Assembly: GCF_019599145.1 (NCBI RefSeq)
Contig: NZ_CP080647.1
Span: 9,796,001-9,860,000, forward strand
DNA: 64,000 bases
Direction: 5' to 3'
From: Streptomyces akebiae
GTDB lineage: Bacteria; Actinomycetota; Actinomycetes; Streptomycetales; Streptomycetaceae
Below, one piece after another: positions 17,604 to 25,687 of the stretch. Within the stretch, counting starts at the first letter, position 1. Every line of letters starts with the position of its first letter. Under the pieces are notes generated by a model. It was not told where the DNA came from. It was given only the letters and a program-made list of their open reading frames with translations, and ran no database searches. A program made the position numbers and the translations under genes.

Positions 17604-17659
17604 GGTCGTTCTCCTGGGCAGTGGGGCGTGATGAGGGGGACGGGACGGACGGAAGGGCG

Positions 17660-18163
17660 TCAGAAGAGGTGCTCGATGCCGTCGGTGGACTCGGTCATGG
17701 ATCCGAAACGGCTCCAGGCGTAGGTCAGGGCGTCACCGTCGCGATGACCGAGCTCGGTGACGCGGCCGAGGACCAGCGTGTGGTCGCCGCCGTCGTACGA
17801 GCGCCAGGGCTCGCACTCCACCCAGGCGAGCGGGTCGGCCAGCCGGGGAACCCGCGCCCCCTCCGCCCAGCGGGGCTCCGCGGTGCTCGGGGCTCCGGCG
17901 AACAGCCGGGCCACCTGCTCCTGTTCGGCACCGAGGATGTTCACGCAGAAGGAGCCGTCGGTCAGCTGGTCGTGGCAGCGGGCCCGGCGGGCGACGCTGA
18001 CCAGAACCAGCGGCGGATCGGTGGACACGGACGTGAAGGAGTTCATGGTGGCGCCCCGCGGACCGTTGTCGGTCGCGTACGACACCACCGTGACGCCTGT
18101 GGCGAAACGGGACATACAGGCTCGCAGCGCGCCGGGGCCGGGGGGAGCGAGTGCTTCGGGCAT
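17660..18163 (-). CDS. hpaC: Flavin reductase component of 4-hydroxyphenylacetate monooxygenase
   Basis: A 167-residue flavin reductase-like protein with the FMN-binding split-barrel fold. The family patterns MSRFATGVTVVSY, GATMNSFTSVSTDPPLVLVS and FCVNILG are all present. It supplies reduced flavin to HpaB. The start at 18163 has GAGGAA 8 bases upstream; an upstream in-frame start would add 27 residues without family similarity. It is the first gene of the minus-strand hpa operon, facing the divergent MarR gene across 323 bp that contains a dyad. Confidence 0.9.
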   Translation of the reverse strand: MPEALAPPGPGALRACMSRFATGVTVVSYATDNGPRGATMNSFTSVSTDPPLVLVSVARRARCHDQLTDGSFCVNILGAEQEQVARLFAGAPSTAEPRWAEGARVPRLADPLAWVECEPWRSYDGGDHTLVLGRVTELGHRDGDALTYAWSRFGSMTESTDGIEHLF

Positions 18164-18328
18164 AAGAGGTTCCTCAGGGATCGATCCCCCGCCGCACCAA
18201 CCCCGTCGAGAGGGGGGAACGGCCAGGGCCACCCGGCCGCGCACGGGGACGCACAGCCAGGAGGAGACCAGACCTGTCCCCTGACAGACTCCGGGGACAA
18301 AACAGGACGACTACTGCTCAGAGCATGC

Positions 18329-18344
18329 AATCAATGCTTTGATT
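18329..18344. promoter_or_regulatory. Candidate HpaR-type operator between hpaC and the MarR gene
   Basis: AATCAA (18329-18334) and TTGATT (18339-18344) form a perfect inverted repeat with a 4-bp centre, in an AT-rich island within an otherwise GC-rich 323-bp intergenic region. Its position between divergent hpaC and MarR genes is what a shared repressor site would have. No binding data support it. Confidence 0.5.
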
Positions 18345-18474
18345 AATTGGGGACCGTACCCCTGTCGGCATGTCTGGGGAAGCCCTCGGGCGAGGTTTTT
18401 CAATGATCCGGAAACCTGGCGGCGGCGCCGGCGTGCGGCTGACTCCTGGCTGCGGTCCCTGACACCGCCCCACC

Positions 18475-18480
18475 TAGACT
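18475..18480 (+). promoter_or_regulatory. -10 box of a leaderless promoter for the hpa MarR gene
   Basis: TAGACT ends 6 bases before the GTG at 18487, so transcription would start at or next to the start codon. No Shine-Dalgarno sequence is present, which agrees with a leaderless mRNA. I see no convincing -35 box. Confidence 0.5.
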
Positions 18481-18486
18481 CCGACT

Positions 18487-19032
18487 GTGACCCATGAACC
18501 AGAGCCGCCGGATGCCGACCAGCTGCACTTCTGGTCGTTCATCGACCACGCCGTCGACCGGGCCTCCCGAGAACTTCCCGGCATCGACCCGCTCGCCATG
18601 CGGCTCGTGCTCACCCTCCACCGCGCGGCCAACATGCTCGTGTACGACCTCGAATCCGCCGTGCACCGACCTCGCGGCTGGTCGTGGCCCGGCTTCCGCG
18701 TGCTGTTCGCCATCTGGCTGTCGGGCCCGGTCGAGGCGAAGAAGGTCGCGGAGCTGTCCGGTATGAGCCGGGCGGCCGTGTCGGCGCTGGTGAACACATT
18801 GGAGCGGGACGGCCTGGTGAGCAAGGAACGTGCCTCCTACGACGGGCGCGCGGTCCAGCTCGGCCTCACCGAAGCCGGTCTGCAGGCGATCACCACGGCC
18901 TTCCAGGCACACAACGCCCGTGAACAGGAGTGGGCGGGCGCCCTAGGCGAAGACGAGCAGCGGACCCTCATCGAGCTGCTCGGCAAGCTGACCACGCACT
19001 CCGCGCACTTCGACGTCCGGCATCGCACCTGA
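18487..19032 (+). CDS. MarR-family regulator of the hpa operon (HpaR-like)
   Basis: A 181-residue MarR protein with a long N-terminal helix region and the winged-helix core about residues 70-150. The helix-turn-helix region is AELSGMSRAAVSALVNTLE, followed by the wing KERASYDGRAVQLGLT. It is divergent from hpaC across a region with an AATCAA/TTGATT dyad and is the obvious candidate repressor of 4-hydroxyphenylacetate degradation, relieved by the substrate or a pathway intermediate. The GTG start seems leaderless. Specific identity with HpaR is inferred from position. Confidence 0.88.
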   Translation: MTHEPEPPDADQLHFWSFIDHAVDRASRELPGIDPLAMRLVLTLHRAANMLVYDLESAVHRPRGWSWPGFRVLFAIWLSGPVEAKKVAELSGMSRAAVSALVNTLERDGLVSKERASYDGRAVQLGLTEAGLQAITTAFQAHNAREQEWAGALGEDEQRTLIELLGKLTTHSAHFDVRHRT

Positions 19033-19664
19033 GGGGGGCGAGACCGCCGGCTGACGGAGCGCGTCCCTCCCCGTCCCCCTTGTCGGACGCACCAGCAGTC
19101 GCATGGGGGTGCGATCCGGATGAGCGCCGCGAGGGCCGGGGGTGATCTTGCGGTCCGAGCGTCCCGCTCGGCATCCCGGAATCGGCCCGGTGCCGAGCCG
19201 GGTGGGCGGGCGTCGTCAGGCCAGGCGGGGAGTGGGCGCGCCTCGGCGATCTGCTTCATGACGATGGCGGAGGTCGGCTTCCGCGCACCTGGCAGGTCAG
19301 TTGCTCCTCGTGGAGCTTCCGGTGGTGGTCGGCGAGGTCGGCGGCCACGATGCGCGGGAGGCGGTCAGGACCGCCGCAGAGGCGTTGCGCCCCGCAGCAC
19401 AGCCCCGTTGCGGGCTGTCACTCCTCGGGCGTCGAGACGCGGGCAGCCGCCGACTTCCTTGACGCGCCGGTCGGCCAGGACCGGTCGGCGGCCTCGATGC
19501 CGGCCTGCCCGAGCGCCGCGGCCGTTCCGGGCGGGCGCGAGTCCGGCCGTGCCGGCCATCGGTGTATGTCCGGAATCTGCAAGCGGTCAGGTCTGCCGTG
19601 GGAAAGACGACACGGGTCTCTCCGGGATTCACTCCGGGAAACCCGCGACGAAGGAGGCCCCCGC
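19033..19664. other. 632-bp region without a recognisable gene
   Basis: Several open frames cross this region on both strands, but none gives a protein I recognise and their codon pattern is not convincing. The end of the region should hold the promoter of the cupin operon (AAGGAGG at 19651 is its ribosome binding site). It could be remains of a lost gene. Confidence 0.5.
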
Positions 19665-20198
19665 ATGCCCGACGTGCCCGCCGGTGAGTTCTGGAAGGAC
19701 CTCAAGCCGATCGAGAACTCCCTCCGCCCCGACGCCCTCCCCGAGGTCTACCTGTCCAAGGTCGCCACGGACGACGACCGCTACTACGTGCCGTTCACCG
19801 AGACCGTCGGCTCCCGCCCGCTGTGGATCAACGTCAAGGACAACAGCTGGGCCGACATCCTGCGGGCCAAGGAGGCGGGGCTGGTCAACCGGCACTACCA
19901 CCCGCACGAGGTGTTCGCGTACACGATCTCCGGCAAGTGGGGCTACCTGGAGCGGCCCTGGACGGCGACCGCCGGCGACTTCGTCTACGAGGCCCCGGGC
20001 GAGGGCCACACGCTGGTCGCCTACGACAGCGGCGAGCCGATGAAGGCGTTCTTCATCGTCAAGGGCCCGCTCATCTGGCTGGACGAGAACGGTGAGCCCG
20101 ACGGCTTCTTCGACGTGCACGACTACATCAAGATGTGCCGCGAGCACTACGAGCAGGTCGGAATCGGCGCCGACTACGTCAACTCCCTGTTCCGCTGA
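19665..20198 (+). CDS. 2,4'-dihydroxyacetophenone dioxygenase-like cupin
   Basis: A 177-residue cupin of the 2,4'-dihydroxyacetophenone dioxygenase family, a non-haem metal enzyme that cleaves the C-C bond next to the carbonyl, giving 4-hydroxybenzoate and formate. The metal-binding histidine cluster is NRHYHPHEVFAY, and the second cupin motif lies around GDFVYEAPGEGHTLVAY. AAGGAGG lies 7 bases before the ATG at 19665; the longer frame from 19350 is not used because its first 105 codons have no homology. It leads a plus-strand cassette with an ADH, an SDR and an AraC gene. Related cupins act on other aromatic or beta-diketone substrates, so the substrate is probable only. Confidence 0.8.
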   Translation: MPDVPAGEFWKDLKPIENSLRPDALPEVYLSKVATDDDRYYVPFTETVGSRPLWINVKDNSWADILRAKEAGLVNRHYHPHEVFAYTISGKWGYLERPWTATAGDFVYEAPGEGHTLVAYDSGEPMKAFFIVKGPLIWLDENGEPDGFFDVHDYIKMCREHYEQVGIGADYVNSLFR

Positions 20199-20250
20199 GC
20201 GCCATGACGGAAACCGTCGTCGCGCCGCACACCAGGCACGAGGGGGCCGT

Positions 20251-21288
20251 ATGAAGGCGGCAATCTGGTACGGGGCCAAAGATGTCCGCGTCGAGGACGT
20301 GCCGACGGCGCCGCCCGGGCCCGGCGAGGTGACGATCGAGGTCGCCTACTGCGGGATCTGCGGCAGCGATCTGCACGAGTACGCCGACGGGCCGCACGCC
20401 ATCCCCGTGGGCGACCCGCACCCGGAGTCCGGCGTGGCCGCTCCGCTCGTCCTGGGGCACGAGTTCTGCGGCACCGTCACCGAGGTGGGCGACGGTGTCA
20501 CCGAGGTCGCCGCGGGGGACCGGGTCGCGGTGGAGCCGCATTACCGGTGCGGTAGTTGCCCTCGGTGCCTCGCGGGGGACTACAACATCTGCCGGCACTT
20601 CGGGTTCGCCGGGCTCATGGGGCACGGCGGGCTGGCCGAGCGCGCCACCGTACCCGCGTACATGCTGCACAGGCTGCCCGAACGGGTCTCTCTGGAGCAG
20701 GCTGCGGTGTTCGAGCCGGCCGCCGTGGCGCTGCACGCGGTGCGGCGGGCCGGGATCCACCCCGGCGAGACCGTCGCCGTCCTCGGACTGGGCCCGATCG
20801 GGCTGCTCGTGACACAGCTCGCGGCCCTGTACGGCGCCGGGCGCATCGTCGCCGCCGACCGGTCTCCGGTCCGCCGCGAGTTGGCGCTGCGCCTGGGAGC
20901 CACCGAGGCCGGCGCGGACCTCTCAGACGTGGTCGGCGGCGAGGGAGCGGACGTCGTGTTCGAGGCGGTCGGCTCGGAGGGCACTTTGCGCGCCTGCCTG
21001 GCCGCCACCCGGCGCGGCGGGCGGGTGATGTTCCTCGGCCTGACCGGCACGGTCTCCCTGGACGCCTTCGCCCTGGTCAACAACGAACAGACGATCATCA
21101 CGAGCGTGGGATACCGCGACGTCCATCCCGAGCTGATCCGCCTGGTGGACGAGGAGGGCGTGGACCTGGCGGGGATCGTCACGTCCACGATCCCTCTGGA
21201 GCACGTCGTGCGTGACGGATTCGAGGCGCTGCTGCGCGGAGAGGAGCAGGTCAAGGTGCTGGTACGACCAGGAGGGCAGCGTCCGTGA
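20251..21288 (+). CDS. Zinc-dependent alcohol dehydrogenase, 2,3-butanediol dehydrogenase-like
   Basis: A 345-residue medium-chain dehydrogenase. The catalytic-zinc site is CGICGSDLHEY plus GHEFCGTV, the structural-zinc cysteines are in CGSCPRCLAGDYNIC, and the cofactor-binding motif is GLGPIGLL. The insertion with AIPVGDPHPESG before the GHE motif is typical of vicinal-diol dehydrogenases of the butanediol/sorbitol type. The ATG at 20251 follows a GAGGGGG patch. Its stop overlaps the next gene (GTGA). Next to a dihydroxyacetophenone-dioxygenase-like cupin, it could oxidise an aryl glycol to the alpha-hydroxy ketone the cupin would use. Confidence 0.88.
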   Translation: MKAAIWYGAKDVRVEDVPTAPPGPGEVTIEVAYCGICGSDLHEYADGPHAIPVGDPHPESGVAAPLVLGHEFCGTVTEVGDGVTEVAAGDRVAVEPHYRCGSCPRCLAGDYNICRHFGFAGLMGHGGLAERATVPAYMLHRLPERVSLEQAAVFEPAAVALHAVRRAGIHPGETVAVLGLGPIGLLVTQLAALYGAGRIVAADRSPVRRELALRLGATEAGADLSDVVGGEGADVVFEAVGSEGTLRACLAATRRGGRVMFLGLTGTVSLDAFALVNNEQTIITSVGYRDVHPELIRLVDEEGVDLAGIVTSTIPLEHVVRDGFEALLRGEEQVKVLVRPGGQRP

Positions 21289-22004
21289 GCGGCGAGTTCG
21301 CGGGGCGGCGGGCGTTCGTGACGGGTGGCACCTCGGGGATCGGCGCGGCCACGGCCGTCCTCCTCGCCGAGCTGGGCGCCGATGTGACCGCGCTCGGTCT
21401 GCCACCCGCCGATCCCGCCGACCTGCCCGACCACCCCGGCGTCCACATCGTGGAGCACGACGTGCTGGACCGTGCCGGGCTGACCGGTCTGCTGTCCGCG
21501 GAGCGGTCGCTGGACGTGCTGGTGAACTGCGCCGGGGTCAGCCACGACCGCGGGGAGTACGACCTCGTCCGCTGGCAGCGGGTCATCGAGATCAACCTCA
21601 CCGCCACCATGGTCGCCTGCCAGGCCGCCCGTCCGGCCCTGGCCGCACGTGGCGGCGCCGTCGTGAACGTCTCGTCCATGTTCGCCTTCTTCGGCAGCAG
21701 GGACCGGCCCGCCTACAGTGCGAGCAAGGGCGGCGTGTCCCAGCTGACGAAGTCGCTGGCCGCCGAGTACGCCGCCGACGGCATCAGGGTCAACGCCGTC
21801 GCCCCCGGCTTCGTGGTCACCCCGCTGGCCCGGGGGGTCCTCGACGACCCCGAGGCCACGGCACAGGTGCTGGCCCGCGTCCCGGCCGGGCGGCTCGGGC
21901 AGCCGCACGAGGTCGCCTCGGTGGTGGCGTTCCTGTGCTCGGCGGCGGCCTCGTACGTCACTGGCGCGGTAGTCCCCGTGGACGGGGGCTACCTGGCCGT
22001 GTGA
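21285..22004 (+). CDS. SDR-family oxidoreductase
   Basis: A 239-residue classical short-chain dehydrogenase. The cofactor motif is TGGTSGIG, then NCAGVSHD, the catalytic serine in NVSSMFAF and the Tyr-Lys pair in YSASKGG, followed by APGFVVTP. GTG at 21285 overlaps the preceding stop. It is the third gene of the cupin cassette and may act on a secondary alcohol or ketone in the same route. A plain sugar/polyol dehydrogenase role is also possible. Confidence 0.88.
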   Translation: MSGEFAGRRAFVTGGTSGIGAATAVLLAELGADVTALGLPPADPADLPDHPGVHIVEHDVLDRAGLTGLLSAERSLDVLVNCAGVSHDRGEYDLVRWQRVIEINLTATMVACQAARPALAARGGAVVNVSSMFAFFGSRDRPAYSASKGGVSQLTKSLAAEYAADGIRVNAVAPGFVVTPLARGVLDDPEATAQVLARVPAGRLGQPHEVASVVAFLCSAAASYVTGAVVPVDGGYLAV

Positions 22005-22053
22005 CCGTCACCTACGCTGAGCCCCCGACACGCATACAGCACGAGGAGGTCAC

Positions 22054-23022
22054 ATGTCCCCCCTCTCCGTGATCTCCCGGGCAACCACCGAGCACGTCGA
22101 ACCCCCCGAGCGCATCCACTACTGGGAGGACTACAACCGCCGGGCCCTGGTGGGCCTGTCCTGCACCTCCTACTCCGAGCAGGGTCTGCTGGCCAGGCAG
22201 ACCAACATCGAGCTGGGCAAGCTGCGCCTCGCCGACATCTCCGGCAACGCCCACGCCATCGAGCGCAGCCCGCAGACGGTCAGGTCGACGCCCAAGGACT
22301 CGGTGTTCGCGAGCCTCCTGCTCACCGGGGAGGCGGTGTTCCTGCACGAGAACGGCTGCCTCGCGGCCACGGCGGGCGAGCTGTGCCTCTACGACACGCG
22401 CAGGCCGTATCTGTTCGGGTTCTCCTCCTCGATGCGGCAGATCCTGGTGGACGTGCCGCGTGAGCTGTTCACGCAGGCGTGCGTGGGAAGCGGGTTGCCC
22501 GGGCCGATGCTGTTCGGGCGGGGCACGGCACGGGAGGGCGCGCTCGTGGCAGCGCTGAGTACCCTGCTCGGCACAGTGGCCTCGTTGCGTGGCGGCCCGG
22601 ACGGTCTCGCCGACGCCGAGGAGAACGTGCTCGACCTGCTCGGGCAACTCGCCGAGGAGCGCACGGGAGGGCGGCCGGGGCCCGACGCCTACCGCTCGCA
22701 GCTCATCGTGGCGGAGGACTACATCGACCGGCATCTGCACGACCCCGGTCTCGGGGCCGCGCAGGTGGCCGGCGTTCTGGGCATCTCGGTACGGCACCTG
22801 GGGCGGATCTTCGAGTCGACCGGCAGGTCTCCGGCGCGGCACATCATGGAACGGCGCCTGGCCGGGGCGCGCCGGGAACTCACCGGACCCGGGGCGCGGG
22901 AGACCAGGATCGCCGACGTCGCGCACCGGTGGGGGTTCTCCAGCCAGGCCCACTTCGCCCGACTCTTCCGCTCCAGGTTCGGCCTCACCCCGAGCGAGGC
23001 CCGCGCGGAGGCGACGCAGTAG
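22054..23022 (+). CDS. AraC-family transcriptional regulator of the cupin cassette
   Basis: A 322-residue AraC protein with an AraC_binding_2-like sensor domain (about residues 20-200) and two helix-turn-helix motifs, AAQVAGVLGISVRHLGRIF and IADVAHRWGFSSQAHFARLF. GAGGAGG lies just before the ATG. It follows the SDR by 49 bp on the same strand, so it is probably co-transcribed and regulates the cassette itself. It is distantly similar in layout to the AraC protein at 10090-11055 but clearly a separate gene. Confidence 0.9.
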   Translation: MSPLSVISRATTEHVEPPERIHYWEDYNRRALVGLSCTSYSEQGLLARQTNIELGKLRLADISGNAHAIERSPQTVRSTPKDSVFASLLLTGEAVFLHENGCLAATAGELCLYDTRRPYLFGFSSSMRQILVDVPRELFTQACVGSGLPGPMLFGRGTAREGALVAALSTLLGTVASLRGGPDGLADAEENVLDLLGQLAEERTGGRPGPDAYRSQLIVAEDYIDRHLHDPGLGAAQVAGVLGISVRHLGRIFESTGRSPARHIMERRLAGARRELTGPGARETRIADVAHRWGFSSQAHFARLFRSRFGLTPSEARAEATQ

Positions 23023-23344
23023 AGGACGTGCGGTGACGTCGTCCGAGGTCAACTCGTTGGCACTGACGACGGCGGCTCCGTCTGATCGGCGCCGAGTCTC
23101 TCCGTGTGTGCCTACTGGCTCTGACCTGCTGCTTTCGGTGGACTGTTTATCGTGCTGAAGTGGTGTGCGTGGGTCCCCTCGGCGATGTCGGAGGCCGCAG
23201 AGGTACCACGGTGACCTCTCGCGTCGCCTCCACGTGTGGCGCGGCTCGCGGGCGCGCTGCTCGGCCTCGATGAGTGTGCCGTCCATCCGCTCACGCATCC
23301 CCGCGGCGGCCGGATTCCACGGGGGCCGCCGTGCGGTACGTGCA

Positions 23345-23545
23345 TCGACGGCCATCCGAAGGCGTGCACGAGCCGTAGGCCCACGACGCGCAGGCCGGCC
23401 TCGTGTGTCGGCAAGGAGGGTCTGTCGTGGCGGCAACTGGTGTGGCGTCCGTCAGCCGCAGCGCGAGCAGGGCGTCGTGGCCTTGGAAGTCACGGCGTAC
23501 GACGGTCTCGGTGATCACTGCCGCAGTGCAGGCCGGGACGACCTC
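23345..23545 (-). pseudogene. C-terminal (TOBE) remnant of an ABC transporter ATPase
   Basis: On the minus strand one frame gives VITETVVRRDFQGHDALLALRLTD, split as TETVVRRDFQGHDALL plus ALRLTDATP, and a second frame gives AGLRVVGLRLVHAF. Together these match the TOBE_2 domain at the end of iron/sugar-type ABC ATPases (pattern 'RRDF.GHDALL...L' then 'VGLRVVG..HAF'). The frame change and missing ATPase domain make it a dead fragment. The rest of 23023-23657 holds nothing I recognise. Confidence 0.5.
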
Positions 23546-23657
23546 GATCTGACGGTGGACGGCCGTTCGTAGTGACGACCGGCACGGGGCCGAGCGGAGT
23601 GTGGGGTCTGTCGCCGGTCATCTCGGCGGGCAGCCAGACGGCCTGGACATCTCGTGG

Positions 23658-24269
23658 CTAGTGCCGGGCAGCCCAGCGCCGCCGGACGCTGTCCTCGTGC
23701 TCGGCCTGTTCCAAGGCGAGGTCGCTCCGGTCCAGTGCCTCCCGCAGGCGGGGGATCCAGTGGCGCCGCAGGGCACGGGCCCGGTGCCGTGTGCTGATGA
23801 CTTCCGCGCCCACACGTTCGGCGGCGGCGTGGGCCGCCGCGTACTCGGCGGCGGCGCGCACGGCACGGCCGTAGGCCGCCTCGGCGTGCACGAGAGCCGT
23901 GTTGGAGGGGGCGGCGGCGGTGGGCGGACGGGCGGGTACGGACGTAGCGACCCCCGCCGGGTGACGTACCCCCATGGAGACGGTCCAGTGCACAGTGACC
24001 TCGGCGGGGCCGATGCCCGCCGTGGCCGAGTCGAGGGCTTGTTCCCCGCCCAGGAGCAGGCCCCGCAGCAGCCATTCCTCGGCCTCGGACAGCAACTCGT
24101 GCCAGGCCCGCACAGCCGCTTCCTCCGCGTGCAGCAGCCGCTGGTGCTCGGAGCGCAGGATGCGCAGCTTCTGCTCCAGCAGGTCGGCTCCGCGTTCGGC
24201 GACATCAAGGCTGTGCCGTAGGCGCAGGCGTCCGGCACGGCCGGGCGGCGTACGGCGTGCGCCGGTCAT
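23658..24269 (-). CDS. V/A-type ATP synthase subunit D
   Basis: A 203-residue central-stalk subunit. The N-terminal block GRAGRLRLRHSLDVAERGAD and ILRSEHQRLL heptads are typical of the V/A-type D subunit, which forms the long antiparallel coiled coil inside the A3B3 head. Between them the predicted helices are Ala/Arg-rich; the central part (about 90-125) is a less conserved insertion. It is the last gene of the nine-gene ATPase operon; its ATG overlaps the B-subunit stop (ATGA). Confidence 0.85.
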   Translation of the reverse strand: MTGARRTPPGRAGRLRLRHSLDVAERGADLLEQKLRILRSEHQRLLHAEEAAVRAWHELLSEAEEWLLRGLLLGGEQALDSATAGIGPAEVTVHWTVSMGVRHPAGVATSVPARPPTAAAPSNTALVHAEAAYGRAVRAAAEYAAAHAAAERVGAEVISTRHRARALRRHWIPRLREALDRSDLALEQAEHEDSVRRRWAARH

Positions 24270-25687
24270 CGGGACGCCTCCGCGCCCGGGGTGTCCTTCC
24301 CTGCGTGGGCATCGAGTAGGGAGGCGGGAAGCATGGAGAGCTGACTGCGGGGCAGGGTGAGCAGCGCCCGCCAGCCGCGGTCCAGCGAGGTGTCGAGGTC
24401 GCGCGGTTCGTCGCTGCGCTGGTCGGCGAAGTCCCGCAGGAACGTCTCCTCGTAGTCCAGGTAGCGGCGGTCGGTGGGGCTCAACGCCGTCTGACCGACC
24501 AGGTCCGCGAGATCGCGCACCTGCCGCGCGCGGGCCAGGGCCGCCAGCAGCTGGGCCGCGACGTCGAGGTGGTCGTCGCGGGTACGGCCGGGCCCTGCGC
24601 CCTTGCGCATCAGCCGGGAGAGGGAGGACAGGGCGTCCAGCGGCGGGTAGACGCCTCGCGCGTGTGTCTCGGGCGAGAGCACGATCTGGCCCTCGGTGAT
24701 GTAGCCGGTCAGGTCGGGCACGGGGTGGGTGATGTCGCCCGCCGGCATGGTGAGCACCGGCAGCACGGTGACCGAGCCGGGACGGCCCTTGATACGTCCG
24801 CAGCGTTCGTACAGAGAGGCAAGGTCGCTGTAGAGGTAGCCGGGGTAGGCACGGCGGGCGGGGATCTCCCCGCGGGCGGCGGAGACCTCGCGCAGGGCTT
24901 CGGCGTATGTGGTCATGTCGGTCATCACCACGAGGACGTGCCGTCCCTCGGTGAAGGCGAGGTGCTCGGCGACGGTGAGCGCGATGCGCGGGGTGAGGAT
25001 CCGCTCGATCACCGGGTTGTCGGCGGTGTTCAGCAGCAGGACGAGTTCTCCGGCCGCGGACCGTTCCTCCAGGGCGTCACGTACGAAGGAGGCGTCGGCG
25101 TGGGTGAGACCCATGCCCGCGAAGACGACGCTGAACGCCTCTCCGGCGGCGGTGGCCTGGGCGGCGATCTGGGCGGCCAGTTCCAGGTGCGGCAGTCCGG
25201 CCACGGAGAACACCGGCAGTTTCTGTCCGCGTACCAGCGTGGTCAGGGCATCGATGACCCCGACGCCGGTGAGCACGGGCTCGGACGGGGGCTCGCGCCG
25301 CACCGGGTTGATGGGAGCGCCGCCCACCTCGGCGGCGTGGGATCCGAATACGGGCGGGCCGCCGTCGAGGGGCTCGCCCCGGCCGTTGCAGACCCGGCCG
25401 AGCCAGTCCGTCCCGACCGGGACGCGCAGCGGGCTGCCCGAGAACGCCGCGCGGACGCCCTCCGGATCCATGCCCGCGGTGCCCTCCAGCACCTGGACGA
25501 CCGCCAGGTCGCGGTCGGCGTCCAGCACCACGCCGTGGCGCCGTGCGCCCGACGCGAGGGTGATGCGCACGTACTCGTCCCAGCCGATCCCCGAGACGCC
25601 TGCGACGATCGCCAGTGGTCCCCGGAGCTCACGCACCGCCGTGTACTCGATCCCACCGGACAGGCTCAGGGATCCCGACGGGTTCAT
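24266..25687 (-). CDS. V/A-type ATP synthase subunit B
   Basis: A 473-residue non-catalytic nucleotide-binding subunit of the V/A-type rotary ATPase. The P-loop position reads AGLPHLELAAQI, lacking the catalytic GxGKT form as expected for B. Typical stretches are MGLTHADASFVRDALEE, LNTADNPVIERI, MTDMTTYAEALREVSAA and YPGYLYSDLASLYERCG. The ATG at 25687 overlaps the A-subunit stop. B alternates with A in the cytoplasmic A3B3 head. The length is normal for the family. Confidence 0.93.
   Translation of the reverse strand: MNPSGSLSLSGGIEYTAVRELRGPLAIVAGVSGIGWDEYVRITLASGARRHGVVLDADRDLAVVQVLEGTAGMDPEGVRAAFSGSPLRVPVGTDWLGRVCNGRGEPLDGGPPVFGSHAAEVGGAPINPVRREPPSEPVLTGVGVIDALTTLVRGQKLPVFSVAGLPHLELAAQIAAQATAAGEAFSVVFAGMGLTHADASFVRDALEERSAAGELVLLLNTADNPVIERILTPRIALTVAEHLAFTEGRHVLVVMTDMTTYAEALREVSAARGEIPARRAYPGYLYSDLASLYERCGRIKGRPGSVTVLPVLTMPAGDITHPVPDLTGYITEGQIVLSPETHARGVYPPLDALSSLSRLMRKGAGPGRTRDDHLDVAAQLLAALARARQVRDLADLVGQTALSPTDRRYLDYEETFLRDFADQRSDEPRDLDTSLDRGWRALLTLPRSQLSMLPASLLDAHAGKDTPGAEASR

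Noticed and set aside
19120..20043. Alternative plus-strand gene in the 19.0-19.7 kb gap
   Set aside because: Arginine-rich, no homology, and it overlaps the cupin gene in the wrong frame.
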